A DNA stretch of 64,000 nt, taken from the NCBI RefSeq assembly GCF_900100955.1, contig NZ_FNCC01000006.1:434001-498000 (forward strand), given 5' to 3'. Shown here in pieces: positions 44,440 through 53,004 of the stretch. The notes beneath the pieces are model-generated. The model saw nothing but the letters and a program-made list of their open reading frames with translations. It was not told where the DNA came from and ran no database searches. Origin of the DNA: Lentzea fradiae. Its GTDB lineage: Bacteria > Actinomycetota > Actinomycetes > Mycobacteriales > Pseudonocardiaceae. The position numbers and the translations under genes were made by a program. Within the stretch, counting starts at the first letter, position 1. Each line of letters opens with the position of its first letter.

Positions 44440-44760
44440 TCACCGGGCTAGTCTGATGGGCCATGCGGAGCAACGAAAAGTTCCGCTCCGTAAGCGGCAG
44501 TTTTCGCGCCTCACGCGTTTGGCCGCTTGACCGTCCGTGTCCACCCCGGATGGAAAAGTCCTTTGGCAGAAACGAAAGCGGCCCTCCCTCACTCGTTCGG
44601 CGGTACGAGTCTCACCGGCCGGAGCCACCCGAATGGACGGACGAGGGGCGTTCGTCGCACGACCCGGTGATGTCCGCTCCGGCCCCTTCCGCACGCCTGC
44701 CGAAGCGGGAAAATGATCACTGCCAGACCGGCAGCGAGACTCGGAAGGTCGGGAGCTTCG
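44440..44760. other. Intergenic stretch upstream of the zinc-ribbon gene
   Basis: No gene seen; the open frames that cross it are shadows without ribosome binding sites. It must contain the promoter of the small gene at 44761. A clear -35/-10 pair could not be fixed. Confidence 0.35.
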
Positions 44761-44961
44761 ATGAACATCAAGTGGCTGGACCACAAGAAGGTGGCCGCGC
44801 ACACCAGGGCGTGGATGACCGGTGGCATCCCGGAGCAGGCGGGCAAGGACGAGTGCATGGTGTGCGGCAAGCAGATCCGCAAGCACCGCACCGTCAGCGG
44901 CGAGGGCCGAATCTGCTCCAGCATGCTCTGCGCCCAGTACTGGGCGGAGAACATGACCTGA
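44761..44961 (+). CDS. Small Cys-rich zinc-ribbon-like protein
   Basis: A 66-residue protein. The four cysteines (CMVCGK at the middle, ICSSMLCA near the end) have the spacing C-x2-C-x18-C-x4-C and could bind one zinc ion. The N-terminus MNIKWLDHKKVAAHTRAWMTGG is mixed helical. GGGAG precedes ATG 44761. I do not recognise the family. It is followed by a bidirectional terminator shared with tRNA-fMet copy 1. Confidence 0.7.
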   Translation: MNIKWLDHKKVAAHTRAWMTGGIPEQAGKDECMVCGKQIRKHRTVSGEGRICSSMLCAQYWAENMT

Positions 44962-44985
44962 ACCCACCACACCAGCCACAAAGCA

Positions 44986-45014
44986 GAAGGCCGGAGCCTA
45001 TGGCTCCGGCCTTC
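44986..45014. terminator. Bidirectional terminator between small gene and tRNA-fMet 1
   Basis: Perfect 13-bp arms (GAAGGCCGGAGCC at 44986-44998 and its complement at 45002-45014) with a 3-nt loop. Serves the plus-strand zinc-ribbon gene and the minus-strand tRNA. Confidence 0.75.
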
Positions 45015-45020
45015 ATCCAG

Positions 45021-45094
45021 TAGCGGGGACAGGATTTGAACCTGCGACCTCTGGGTTATGAGCCCAGCGAGCTACCGAGCTGCTCCACCCCGCG
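45021..45094 (-). tRNA. Initiator tRNA-fMet (CAT), copy 1
   Basis: A 74-nt cloverleaf on the minus strand. It starts CGCGGGG and ends CCCCGCTA, leaving C1 unpaired, and the anticodon stem has three G-C pairs next to the loop (CTGGG CTCATAA CCCAG). Both are hallmarks of initiator tRNA. CCA is not encoded. Identical to copy 2 at 45458-45531. Confidence 0.95.
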
Positions 45095-45135
45095 CCGCTT
45101 CAAGCTTGTCTTGCTGTCTTGCTGTTGTAAGGAGA

Positions 45136-45164
45136 ACTATACACCCCCGAAAAACCCCTTTTAA
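45136..45164 (-). promoter_or_regulatory. Candidate promoter of tRNA-fMet copy 1
   Basis: On the minus strand TATAGT (45141-45136) lies 17 bp after TTAAAA (45164-45159). Transcription would begin about 35 bp before the tRNA 5' end. The -10 is good, the -35 moderate. Confidence 0.45.
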
Positions 45165-45343
45165 CCCACCCCCCAAAACCCACATCCCCGCAGGTAAACC
45201 CCCCAACAGTCCCCCGCCGCCCACCACCGCGCATCAACCGAGACCAAGCCCCCGAACGGGCACCCAGATCCCACGCTCCAGTTCCGGACACCCCAGATCC
45301 GCGCTCCGGTTTTGGACACCAGGTACCGCGCCCCGGTTTTTTT

Positions 45344-45400
45344 GGGGGGTCCGGGGGGCGCAAGCCCTCCCGGGGGCGGGGTTTGGGGGCTCCGCCCCCA
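45344..45400 (+). repeat. GC-rich intergenic repeat, copy 2
   Basis: Counterpart of the element at 37031-37084, with the same orientation and the same order of G and C blocks. It lies between the two tRNA-fMet genes, 11 bp beyond the terminator of copy 2. Confidence 0.7.
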
Positions 45401-45412
45401 ATGAAATGCGAA

Positions 45413-45447
45413 AAAGTCCTGTCTGCGCTCTCTGCAGACAGGACTTT
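45413..45447 (-). terminator. Intrinsic terminator of tRNA-fMet copy 2
   Basis: A 14-bp perfect stem (AAAGTCCTGTCTGC and complement) with a 7-nt loop, followed on the minus strand by a run of five T. Starts 11 bp past the tRNA. Confidence 0.88.
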
Positions 45448-45457
45448 CCCAACTTTG

Positions 45458-45531
45458 TAGCGGGGACAGGATTTGAACCTGCGACCTCTGGGTTATGAGC
45501 CCAGCGAGCTACCGAGCTGCTCCACCCCGCG
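45458..45531 (-). tRNA. Initiator tRNA-fMet (CAT), copy 2
   Basis: Same 74-nt sequence as copy 1, same strand, 363 bp apart. It has its own terminator (45413-45447). The start of UPF0182 transcription on the minus strand would come from further right, so the tRNA lies downstream of that gene's stop at 45585. Confidence 0.95.
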
Positions 45532-45551
45532 TCGGTATGAATGGAACCTTA

Positions 45552-45564
45552 CGCGGGGTGGAGC
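45552..45564 (+). repeat. Inverted 13-bp copy of the tRNA-fMet 5' end
   Basis: CGCGGGGTGGAGC on the plus strand matches the first 13 nt of the minus-strand tRNA (45531-45519) in opposite orientation, 20 bp upstream of it. The two could pair in a precursor transcript. Confidence 0.6.
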
Positions 45565-45584
45565 GGGTAATGCAAATCGGGAGG

Positions 45585-48500
45585 TCAGCCGGACGGTGTG
45601 GGGCTGGGCACAACCGACGACTCGTTCGCCGGCGGGGCCGAGGGCGCCCCGGTGTTGTACTGCTTGAACCGCTTCCCGGCCTCGTCCAGGCGCGCGTACG
45701 CCTGGCCGAGCTCGGTGAAGTTGCCGTCCTGCTGGGCCTTGCGGACGTCGGCCAGCGCCGCGTCGATGTCGTTGATCGCCTTCTGCAGCTCGGGGCTCAG
45801 CGACCCGCTGACGGGCGGGGTCGTCGTGGGCGGCGTGGACGTCTCACCGTTGTTCTCGCCGTTGTTGTCCGCCGGTGGCGGCACGACCGCGCCGACACCG
45901 CTGAGCACCTGGTCCAGCGCCTCGTTCAACGTGGACGCGTACCCGACCCTGTCGCCGTACCAGACGAGCACCTTGGACAGCTGCGGGTAGGACGTGTTGT
46001 TCGACGCGCGCTCGATGTAGACGGGTTCGACGTAGAGCAGCGCGCCGCCCACCGGGAGGGTGAGCAGGTTGCCGTAGACGACGGTCGTCTTCTGCTGGGT
46101 CAGCAGGTTGAGCTCGCGGCTGACGTTGTCCGAGGTGAGGAACTGCGTCTGGATCTGCTGCGGGCCCTTCGCGTCCTGGTTGAGCTGCAGGACGCTGATC
46201 TTGCCGTAGGTCTCCGGGTCGGACGACGCGGAGACGTAGGCCGCCATGAACTCGCGGTTCTCACGCACCAGCGGGCTCTGCAGCTGGAAGCTGACCTTCT
46301 TCGGGTCGTTCGGGTCGCCGGCCAGCACGTAGAACGGCGGCTGGCGGTCCCTGCGCTTGCTCGCCGCGTCGCGCTGGGCGTCGACCGTCGTGGCGTTGTC
46401 GATCGTCGGGTCCTGCGGCGGCTCCCAGTAGCCGACACCGGAGTAGAAGTCCGACGGGGACGACACGTGGTACTTCGACAGCATCTGCCGCTGCACCTTG
46501 AACAGGTCCTCGGGGTAGCGGAAGTGCTCGCGCAGCTCGTCGGAGATCTCGCTGCCCGGCTTCACCGTGTTCGGGAAGACGCCCATCCACGCCTTGAGGA
46601 CCGGGTCCTTGTCGTCGATCTGGTACAGGCTCACCGTGCCGTCGTAGGCGTCCACAGTGGCCTTGACGGAGTTGCGGATGTAGTTGACGGGCTTGTTCAC
46701 CTGCGAGATGACCACGCCGTCCGCGGTGAGCGAGTCGTTCGTCGCGTCACCGAGCTGCGTGCGCTGCGCGTACGGGTAGCTGTCGAGCGTGGTGTACCCG
46801 TCGACGATCCACGTGATGCGGCCGTTGATCACCGCGGGGTACGGGTCGCTGTCGACCGTGAGCCACGGGGCGACGGCCTGCACGCGGTCGCGCGGCGTGC
46901 GCTTGAACAGGATCTTCGACTCGTCGGTGATCGACTGGTTGAAGAGGATGTTCCGCTCGCTGTAGTAGGCGGCGAAGGCGAGCTTGTTGAACACGTTGCC
47001 GATCGGGACGCCGCCGGCACCGGTGTAGGTGTAGGACTTGGCGTCCGTGTCGTACTCCGCGGCCGCGCCGTCCGGCCTGCCGCCGACGATGGAGTAGTCG
47101 TTCGGGGCGAACAGCTCGCCGTAGTAGGCGCGCGGCTGGTCGACCTTGATGCCCTTGGGGTCGTTGCCGACCTCCCCGTTGGACTTGACCTCACCGGTCT
47201 TGAACTCGGGGTAGCCGCCGTTGCTCTCGTCGGCGACCGCGTTGACCTTGTTCGCCTCGGCGTAGACGAAGCCGTTGCCGTGGGTGTAGACGAGGTGCTG
47301 GTTGATCCAGTCGCGCTGGCCCTGCGGAAGGCTGTCGAGCTTCAGCTCGCGCACCGCGACGATGTAGTCGCGCATCTTGCCGTCCACTGTGTACCGGTCG
47401 ACGTCCAGCTTGTTCGGGAAGCCGTAGAACGGCCGCTGCTGCTGGAACTGCGTGAACGTGCGCGAGAGCACGGCCGGGTCGAGCAGGCGGACGTTGCCCA
47501 GGGTGGCCGCGTCGTTGGCCTTGATCTGGTCGTTGCTGACGTTCTGCTTGCCCTCGTACGGCTTGATCTCGACCTTGTCCTCGGTGAGCCCGAACGACTG
47601 CCTCGTCGCCGCGATGTTGCGGGTGATCGACTCGGCTTCCTTCTGGATGGCGTTCGGCTTGACCGAGAACTGCTCCAGCACGGCCGGCCAGGCGGCACCG
47701 ACGAGCACGCTCGACAGCACCAGCAGCACGGTCGCGATGGCCGGCAGCTGCACGTTGCGCATGAACGCGCCCGCGAAGAACGCCACGGCGCAGAACACCG
47801 CGATGCACATCAGGATCAGCTTGGCGGGCAGCACGGCGTTGAGGTCGGTGTAGCTCGCACCGACGAACTTCGTCGTGTCGTGCAGCAGCAGTTCGTACCG
47901 GTCGAAGAAGTACGCGACGGCCTTCAGCAGGACGAACGTGCCGGCGACGAGCGCCAGGTGCAGCCGGGCGGGACCGGAGAGCTGGCCGCCGCGGCCGGCG
48001 AGCCGGATGCCGCCGAACAGGTAGTGCGCGATCACGGCGCCGATGAACGACACCGCGGTCGCGACGAACAGCCACGACAGCAGCCACTGGTAGAAGGGCA
48101 GCTGGAACGCGTAGAAGCCGATGTCGTGCCCGAACTGCGGGTCGGTCACGCCGAACGGCTGCCGGTTGAGGAAGAGCTGGATCTCCTGCCACTCCGTCTG
48201 CGCCGACGCGCCCGCGACCAGCCCCACGAACACGGGGATGCCGATCGCGAACAACCGCATCCGCCGCATCACGACGGTGCGGTAGCGGGCCACCGGGTCG
48301 TCAGGGCCGGACACCGGCACGAAGACGGGGCGCGACCGGTACGCGAGGTACAGGTTGAGCGCCACGACGCCGCCGACGACGAGCCCGACGGCCGCGAACA
48401 GCCCGAGGCGGGTGAGCAGGACTGTGCTGTAGACGTCGCGGAATTTCACCTCGCCGAACCACAGCCAGTTCACGTAGGTGTCGAGCAGCCGCGATCCCGT

Positions 48501-48593
48501 GATGAGACCGAACAGGAGCACGACACCGACGATGAGCAGGATTCGGCTGCGTCGGGACAGTTTCGGCAGTCCGACTGGAGGCCGTGTGGCCAC
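45585..48593 (-). CDS. UPF0182-family large membrane protein
   Basis: A 1002-residue protein of the UPF0182 family (COG1615), widespread in actinobacteria and without an assigned function. About seven helices lie in the first 310 residues (ILLIVGVVLLFGLITG, VGLVVGGVVALNLYL, IGIPVFVGLVAG and others). A large extracytoplasmic region (about 320-930) follows, and the last 90 residues are Pro/Thr-rich and helical. GTG 48593 follows AGGAG at 12 bp. Mycobacteria have the homologous gene (Rv3193c) in the same neighbourhood as the PDZ protease, DUF2342, AarF and whiB7 genes seen here. Confidence 0.93.
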   Translation of the reverse strand: MATRPPVGLPKLSRRSRILLIVGVVLLFGLITGSRLLDTYVNWLWFGEVKFRDVYSTVLLTRLGLFAAVGLVVGGVVALNLYLAYRSRPVFVPVSGPDDPVARYRTVVMRRMRLFAIGIPVFVGLVAGASAQTEWQEIQLFLNRQPFGVTDPQFGHDIGFYAFQLPFYQWLLSWLFVATAVSFIGAVIAHYLFGGIRLAGRGGQLSGPARLHLALVAGTFVLLKAVAYFFDRYELLLHDTTKFVGASYTDLNAVLPAKLILMCIAVFCAVAFFAGAFMRNVQLPAIATVLLVLSSVLVGAAWPAVLEQFSVKPNAIQKEAESITRNIAATRQSFGLTEDKVEIKPYEGKQNVSNDQIKANDAATLGNVRLLDPAVLSRTFTQFQQQRPFYGFPNKLDVDRYTVDGKMRDYIVAVRELKLDSLPQGQRDWINQHLVYTHGNGFVYAEANKVNAVADESNGGYPEFKTGEVKSNGEVGNDPKGIKVDQPRAYYGELFAPNDYSIVGGRPDGAAAEYDTDAKSYTYTGAGGVPIGNVFNKLAFAAYYSERNILFNQSITDESKILFKRTPRDRVQAVAPWLTVDSDPYPAVINGRITWIVDGYTTLDSYPYAQRTQLGDATNDSLTADGVVISQVNKPVNYIRNSVKATVDAYDGTVSLYQIDDKDPVLKAWMGVFPNTVKPGSEISDELREHFRYPEDLFKVQRQMLSKYHVSSPSDFYSGVGYWEPPQDPTIDNATTVDAQRDAASKRRDRQPPFYVLAGDPNDPKKVSFQLQSPLVRENREFMAAYVSASSDPETYGKISVLQLNQDAKGPQQIQTQFLTSDNVSRELNLLTQQKTTVVYGNLLTLPVGGALLYVEPVYIERASNNTSYPQLSKVLVWYGDRVGYASTLNEALDQVLSGVGAVVPPPADNNGENNGETSTPPTTTPPVSGSLSPELQKAINDIDAALADVRKAQQDGNFTELGQAYARLDEAGKRFKQYNTGAPSAPPANESSVVPSPTPSG

Positions 48594-48687
48594 GAGGCAC
48601 GCTCCTGGATCGCGGTATATCGATACGTACGTTTAGTCCAACTCTACGGATGACGCCCTGGGTTCCCGTGAAGTGCGCGGTCTTACG

Positions 48688-49227
48688 ATGACAGGCGTGT
48701 CAGCGAGTGAAACGCCAGCGGTCATCCTCCCGACGGTCGCCCGCGAGGTAGAGGAGTTCGTAGCGGCGGGCGGCTGGGAGCAGCCACCGCAGCTCTTCGC
48801 CCTCGTGCCCACGGCCGACCTGATCACCCAGCAACCCGAGCTGCGGGCGCAGCTGGACCCGGAGTCGAGCCCGCTGACCCCGATCGCCCAGGACTCCCTG
48901 GAGGGCGACCTCGGCGACGCGCTCGCCGGCATCGAGTGGCCGCCCGCCGTCAGCGGCTGCGCCCTGGCCCAGGAGATCGTCGTCCTGCCGCCGGAGGCGG
49001 AGGAGAAGCTGCGCAGCGGCGACCTCGACGACGAGGCGGCCCGCAGGTTCGCCGCCGAGCACCCGTCACGCCGCGAGGCGCGCCTGGTGGCGGCCGTGCT
49101 GCGGGACGGCTCCGTCTCCTGCGTGCTGCGGCTGCGCGGCACGGTCGAGGTGCCAGAGGAGGTCGTCGAGCACCCCGAGCTGGCTCCCAACCTCACCGAC
49201 GCCCTGCTCGCCACGCTGCGGCCCTAG
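48688..49227 (+). CDS. PPA1309-family protein
   Basis: A 179-residue soluble protein that fits the actinobacterial PPA1309 family: TVAREVEEFVAAGGWEQPPQLFALVPTADLI and GIEWPPAVSGCALAQEIVVLPPEAE, then ARLVAAVLRDGSVSCVLRLRG. Its function is unknown. ATG 48688 is chosen over the in-frame ATG 48673 because it is closest to the conserved region. It diverges from UPF0182 and ends at a terminator shared with the PDZ protease gene. Confidence 0.85.
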   Translation: MTGVSASETPAVILPTVAREVEEFVAAGGWEQPPQLFALVPTADLITQQPELRAQLDPESSPLTPIAQDSLEGDLGDALAGIEWPPAVSGCALAQEIVVLPPEAEEKLRSGDLDDEAARRFAAEHPSRREARLVAAVLRDGSVSCVLRLRGTVEVPEEVVEHPELAPNLTDALLATLRP

Positions 49228-49249
49228 TCGTCACGCCCCCAGGCTGGCA

Positions 49250-49279
49250 CAACCCCGGCGCGGAATCGCGCCGGGGTTG
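49250..49279. terminator. Bidirectional terminator
   Basis: Perfect 13-bp arms (CAACCCCGGCGCG at 49250-49262, complement at 49267-49279) around GAAT. Lies between the convergent PPA1309 and PDZ-protease genes. Confidence 0.8.
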
Positions 49280-49352
49280 TCATCTCGTTGTGCGGTGTTC
49301 GCCGCGAGCGGACACCGGTCCCGAACCGGTGGGCCCGGGACCGGCCGCCGCC

Positions 49353-50432
49353 TCAGCAGCTCGGCGTCGGCTTGCCCGCGTTGAGCGCCTCCAGCGAGGA
49401 CACGGCGTCCTTCAGGGTGTCGACCTTGATCAGCGTGAGGCCCTCCGGCGCCTGCTGCCGCGCGTCCTGGCAGTTGGCCGCGGGCACGAGGAACGCCGTC
49501 GCACCGGCCTCCTTGGCGGCGACCATCTTGAACGCGATGCCGCCGATCGGCTTCACCGTGCCGTCGCCGGTGATCTCGCCGGTGCCCGCGATGGCCTTGC
49601 CGCCGTTCAGCTCGCCGGGCGTCAGCTTGTCGACGATCGCCAGCGCGAAGATGAGGCCCGCCGAGGGCCCGCCGACGTCGGACAGGCTGATCTTGATCTT
49701 GAACGGCACGTCGGCGCGGTCGACCGGCGAGATGCCGATGAAGCCGGCGGGGCGGCCGTCGTCGCGCGTGCCGAGGGTGAGCTGCGTCGACTTCGAGGTG
49801 CCGTCCTTCTCGAAGGCCACCTCGATCTGGTCGCCCGGCTTGGTGTTCTCCAGCGCCGCGCTCACGTCGGCGGAGCTCTGCACCTGCTTGCCGTTGACGG
49901 AGATCATCCGCGCGCCGAGCGGGATCACGTTGTCCGCGGGGCTGCCCTTGGTGACCTGGTTCGCGATGACCTTGCCGGGATAGCCGAGGTAGTCCAGGGC
50001 GGCGACCTCGGCGGAGGTCTGCGACTCGCTGAACGCGATCTCGTTGTTCTTCTGCACCTCCTCCTCGGACTCACCGGGCTTGAAGAACTCCTCGCGCGGA
50101 GCGAGCGCGTAGCGGCCGGACAGCCACAACCCGAGCGCGCCGAACAACGACACGTCGTCCGTGAGCGAGACCGTCGTCATGCGCAGCGTTCCCTTGGTGG
50201 GGAACGTGTCCTGGCCCTCCACCGCGACCACGTCGGTGTCCTTGACCTGGCCGAGCACGTCGTAGGTGGGACCGGGACCCAGCGCGACGTACGGGACTCT
50301 GGCGAAACCGCCGAGCAGCCCGAGTGCCGCCACCACCACGAAGCTGGTGACCAGCGTCCAGGTCCGGCGGGTGAGTCCGCGCTCCCTCGGCGGGGGCGCT
50401 GGCGGGGGTGCGGTCGCGACGGTTTCACTCAC
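49353..50432 (-). CDS. Membrane PDZ / Lon-like S16 serine protease (YlbL type)
   Basis: A 359-residue protein. After a short cytoplasmic Pro-rich start and one membrane helix (LVTSFVVVAALGLLGGF), a PDZ domain (about 120-195, GSPADNVIPLGARMISVNGK) precedes a Lon-type protease domain (about 230-345). The catalytic Ser is in VGGPSAGLIFALAI and the Lys in FKMVAAKEAGA. Such proteins degrade or process exported or membrane proteins outside the cell. GTG 50432 is chosen; ATG 50453 is possible. In mycobacteria this family occupies the same place (Rv3194c). Confidence 0.9.
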   Translation of the reverse strand: MSETVATAPPPAPPPRERGLTRRTWTLVTSFVVVAALGLLGGFARVPYVALGPGPTYDVLGQVKDTDVVAVEGQDTFPTKGTLRMTTVSLTDDVSLFGALGLWLSGRYALAPREEFFKPGESEEEVQKNNEIAFSESQTSAEVAALDYLGYPGKVIANQVTKGSPADNVIPLGARMISVNGKQVQSSADVSAALENTKPGDQIEVAFEKDGTSKSTQLTLGTRDDGRPAGFIGISPVDRADVPFKIKISLSDVGGPSAGLIFALAIVDKLTPGELNGGKAIAGTGEITGDGTVKPIGGIAFKMVAAKEAGATAFLVPAANCQDARQQAPEGLTLIKVDTLKDAVSSLEALNAGKPTPSC

Positions 50433-50476
50433 GGCTGAACAGCGTACGACCATGTCGATCCGCGTACGGTAGAGGC

Positions 50477-51793
50477 ATGAGTGACGTGCCGTTCGGGTTC
50501 AGCCCGCACAACCCCGACGACAAGGACGGGAAGCCGGGAGACAACCCGTTCGACTTCAGTCAGCTGGGCAGCATGCTGAGCCAGCTGGGCGCGATGTTGA
50601 GCAGCGCCGGAACGTCGAGCGGGCCGGTCAACTACGACCTCGCCAAGCAGATCGCGTTCCAGCAGCTGTCGTCGACGACCACCACCGTCGGTTTCGCCGC
50701 CGACCAGTCGAGCGCCGTCACCGACGCGGTGCACCTGGCCGAGATGTGGCTGGACCCGGTGACGTCGCTGCCCGCGGGCAGCCGCACGACGCAGGCGTGG
50801 ACCGCCCGCGACTGGATCGAACGCACCATCCCGACCTGGCAGCGCCTGTGCGACCCGGTCGCGCAGCGCATGTCCGGCGCGTGGGTCGAGGCGATGCCCG
50901 CCGAGGCGAAGCAGGCGGCTGGCCCGCTGCTGTCGATGCTCGGCCAGATGGGCGGCATGGCGTTCGGCTCCCAGCTCGGCAACGCGCTGGCGCAGCTCGG
51001 CTCCGAGGTCCTCACCTCCGCCGACGTCGGCCTGCCGCTCGGCCCCGAGGGCACCGCGGCCCTGCTGCCCGCGAACATCGAGAAGTTCACCGAGGGCCTG
51101 GAACGCCCCGCGTCCGAGGTGATGGTCTTCCTCGCCGCCCGCGAAGCGGCGCACCAGCGCCTGTTCACCCACGTGCCGTGGCTGCGCCAGCGCCTGCTCG
51201 ACACCGTCGAGGAGTTCGCGAAGGGCATCAAGGTCGACACCTCCGCCCTGGAGCAGCTCGCGGGCCAGATCGACCCGTCCAACCCGGCCTCGATCGAGGA
51301 GGCCATGGGCTCCGGCCTGCTCGAACCGCAGACCACCCCCGAGCAGAAGGCGGCGCTGGCCCGCCTGGAGACCATGCTGGCCCTGGTCGAGGGCTGGGTC
51401 GACGTGGTCGTGGACGCCGCCGTGGCCGACCGCCTGCCCGGCGCCCCGGCGCTGCGCGAGACGCTGCGCCGCCGCCGCGCCTCCGGCGGCCCCGCCGAAC
51501 AGACCTTCGCCACCCTCGTCGGCCTGGAGCTGCGCCCGCGCAAGCTGCGCGCGGCCTCCGCCCTGTGGAAGCTGGTCGGCGACCAGCACGGCGTCGAGGT
51601 GCGCGACAGCGTGTGGGAGCACGCCGAGCTCATCCCGACCGCCGAGGACCTCGACGACCCGCTGGAGTTCGCCGAGCGCCTCACCAACACCCGCAACGCC
51701 CTCGACGACCCGATCGCCGAGCTGGAGCGCACCATGCGCGCGGAAGGCGACAAGAAGACCGACGAGGAGGACGGCAAAGCCGGCGAGAGCTGA
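50477..51793 (+). CDS. DUF2342 zinc-dependent metalloprotease-like protein
   Basis: A 438-residue protein of the DUF2342 family, called zinc-dependent metalloproteases in databases. The segment FLAAREAAHQRLFTHVPWLRQRLLD contains the conserved E-x3-H, the proposed metal site; I did not find a full HExxH. AGAGG precedes ATG 50477. The N-terminus is Asp/Pro-rich and the C-terminal tail is charged (DKKTDEEDGKAGES). It diverges from the PDZ protease gene by 44 bp. Catalytic activity is not shown for many members. Confidence 0.88.
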   Translation: MSDVPFGFSPHNPDDKDGKPGDNPFDFSQLGSMLSQLGAMLSSAGTSSGPVNYDLAKQIAFQQLSSTTTTVGFAADQSSAVTDAVHLAEMWLDPVTSLPAGSRTTQAWTARDWIERTIPTWQRLCDPVAQRMSGAWVEAMPAEAKQAAGPLLSMLGQMGGMAFGSQLGNALAQLGSEVLTSADVGLPLGPEGTAALLPANIEKFTEGLERPASEVMVFLAAREAAHQRLFTHVPWLRQRLLDTVEEFAKGIKVDTSALEQLAGQIDPSNPASIEEAMGSGLLEPQTTPEQKAALARLETMLALVEGWVDVVVDAAVADRLPGAPALRETLRRRRASGGPAEQTFATLVGLELRPRKLRAASALWKLVGDQHGVEVRDSVWEHAELIPTAEDLDDPLEFAERLTNTRNALDDPIAELERTMRAEGDKKTDEEDGKAGES

Positions 51794-52031
51794 CCTGCCC
51801 GTTCCACCTCCACCACGCCCGGCCGGGGTTTCCCCGCCGGGCGTTCGCCTGCGCCGGGCTCACGACCGGACCGCGCGGCGACAACTTCCGGGCCTGCACC
51901 CTGCTGCCCGCACCGCCCGCCCGTCACCGCCTGACCGCGACCAGCGAAATCCCGCGCAAGACCCTGCCGCGCGCACCACCGGACGCCGCTCCTGACCCGC
52001 CCTCCTCGTCCGCCCCTCCGGCGGCGGTGAC

Positions 52032-52074
52032 GACGCCGCGCCCGGCCAGGGACTCCCCGGCCGGGCGCGGCGTC
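52032..52074. terminator. Strong bidirectional terminator
   Basis: Perfect 16-bp arms (GACGCCGCGCCCGGCC and complement) around an 11-nt loop, 8 bp past the stop of the YgjP-like gene and 240 bp past the DUF2342 gene. Confidence 0.75.
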
Positions 52075-52081
52075 TCACCAC

Positions 52082-52609
52082 CTAGTCCTCCGAGATCCCC
52101 CAGCCTGCGGCAGCCGAGAGTCCTTCTAGGTACCCCATCGCCCGCTCGGTCTTCGGGTAGCGGTGGACCCACTCCCAGAAGTCCTTCCCGTGCCCCGGGA
52201 CCAGCAGGTGCGCCAACTCGTGCACCAGCACGTAGTCGAGCACCCACGGCGGCACATCGCGCAGCCGCTCGGACACCCTGATGGTGCCCTCGGTCGGCGT
52301 GCACGACGCCCAGCGCGTGCGCATGGGCGGCACCCAGCGCACGCTGACGGGATCGGCGAGCGAGTCCAGGTAGCGCGCCGACAGCTCGGTGCACCGCGCC
52401 ATGAGCGCCTCGTCCGATGCACGCGCAGGCGACTTCCTGCGCGTCTCGCTGCGCTGGAGGCGGCTCAACATCTCCGCCACCCAGTGCTTCTCTTCCCCCT
52501 TGGTCATCCGTGCCGGCAGCAGGACGACGACCGTGTCGCCCTCCCGGTACGCGCTGACCATGCGGCGGCGCCGGGAGCTCCGCCGCACCTCCACCCGCGG
52601 TTCGGCCAT
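52082..52609 (-). CDS. YgjP/WLM-like zinc metallopeptidase (DUF45)
   Basis: A 175-residue protein. VLVHELAHLLVPGHGKDFWEWVHRY gives HExxH with H130, E131 and H134 plus H140; PMRTRWASCTP is the family's RxxWGSC-like strand. These are features of YgjP (UPF0, M48-like) metallopeptidases. ATG 52609 gives the basic N-terminus EPRVEVRRSSRRRRMV. The open frame goes on upstream but without homology. Substrate unknown. Followed by the terminator at 52032. Confidence 0.88.
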   Translation of the reverse strand: MAEPRVEVRRSSRRRRMVSAYREGDTVVVLLPARMTKGEEKHWVAEMLSRLQRSETRRKSPARASDEALMARCTELSARYLDSLADPVSVRWVPPMRTRWASCTPTEGTIRVSERLRDVPPWVLDYVLVHELAHLLVPGHGKDFWEWVHRYPKTERAMGYLEGLSAAAGWGISED

Positions 52610-52804
52610 GAAGTCACCGTAAACGTCGGCACCGACAATTTTCGGCCTCCAACCGGCCGCAGGGGCGCACCCGGCGGGTGAAGTTCCACCGAACGGCGGC
52701 TGGACACGCGCGAAGGCGACATGCGCGCGATCAACGCCTCGCGGATGTACCGTCGCGCCAAGGTCCCCGAGTGTGTCCGCACTCACAACTGCAAGGGAGG
52801 GGCT

Positions 52805-52960
52805 GTGGCCGAGACCTACAACGGCTACTGCGTCAAGTGTCGGGAGAAGCGCGACTTCGACGGACAGGTCGAGGAAACCAACGGCCGGCGCATGGCGAAG
52901 GGCACCTGCCCTGTCTGCGGGACGAAGATGACGCGGATCCTCGGCAAGGCCAAGGTCTGA
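52805..52960 (+). CDS. DUF5679-type zinc-ribbon small protein
   Basis: A 51-residue protein. Two CxxC pairs (YCVKCREK and CPVCGTKM) form a zinc ribbon. GGGAGGGG before GTG 52805 gives a strong ribosome binding site, so the longer frame from 52721 is unlikely. The short length and central ETNGRRMAKGTCP segment fit the DUF5679 family. Role unknown; such proteins may bind nucleic acid. Confidence 0.82.
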   Translation: MAETYNGYCVKCREKRDFDGQVEETNGRRMAKGTCPVCGTKMTRILGKAKV

Positions 52961-52968
52961 CGTTTGCG

Positions 52969-52995
52969 CTGGCAGGGGGCCTCGCCCCCTGCCAG
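52969..52995 (+). terminator. Hairpin after the zinc-ribbon gene
   Basis: Perfect 11-bp arms (CTGGCAGGGGG at 52969-52979, complement at 52985-52995) with a 5-nt loop, followed by TCTCCTCCC. Confidence 0.7.
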
Positions 52996-53004
52996 TCTCC
53001 TCCC

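Noticed and set aside
45495-48653. Open frame of 1052 codons on the plus strand
   Set aside because: It mirrors the UPF0182 gene on the minus strand and has a low-complexity Arg/Val/Asp composition.
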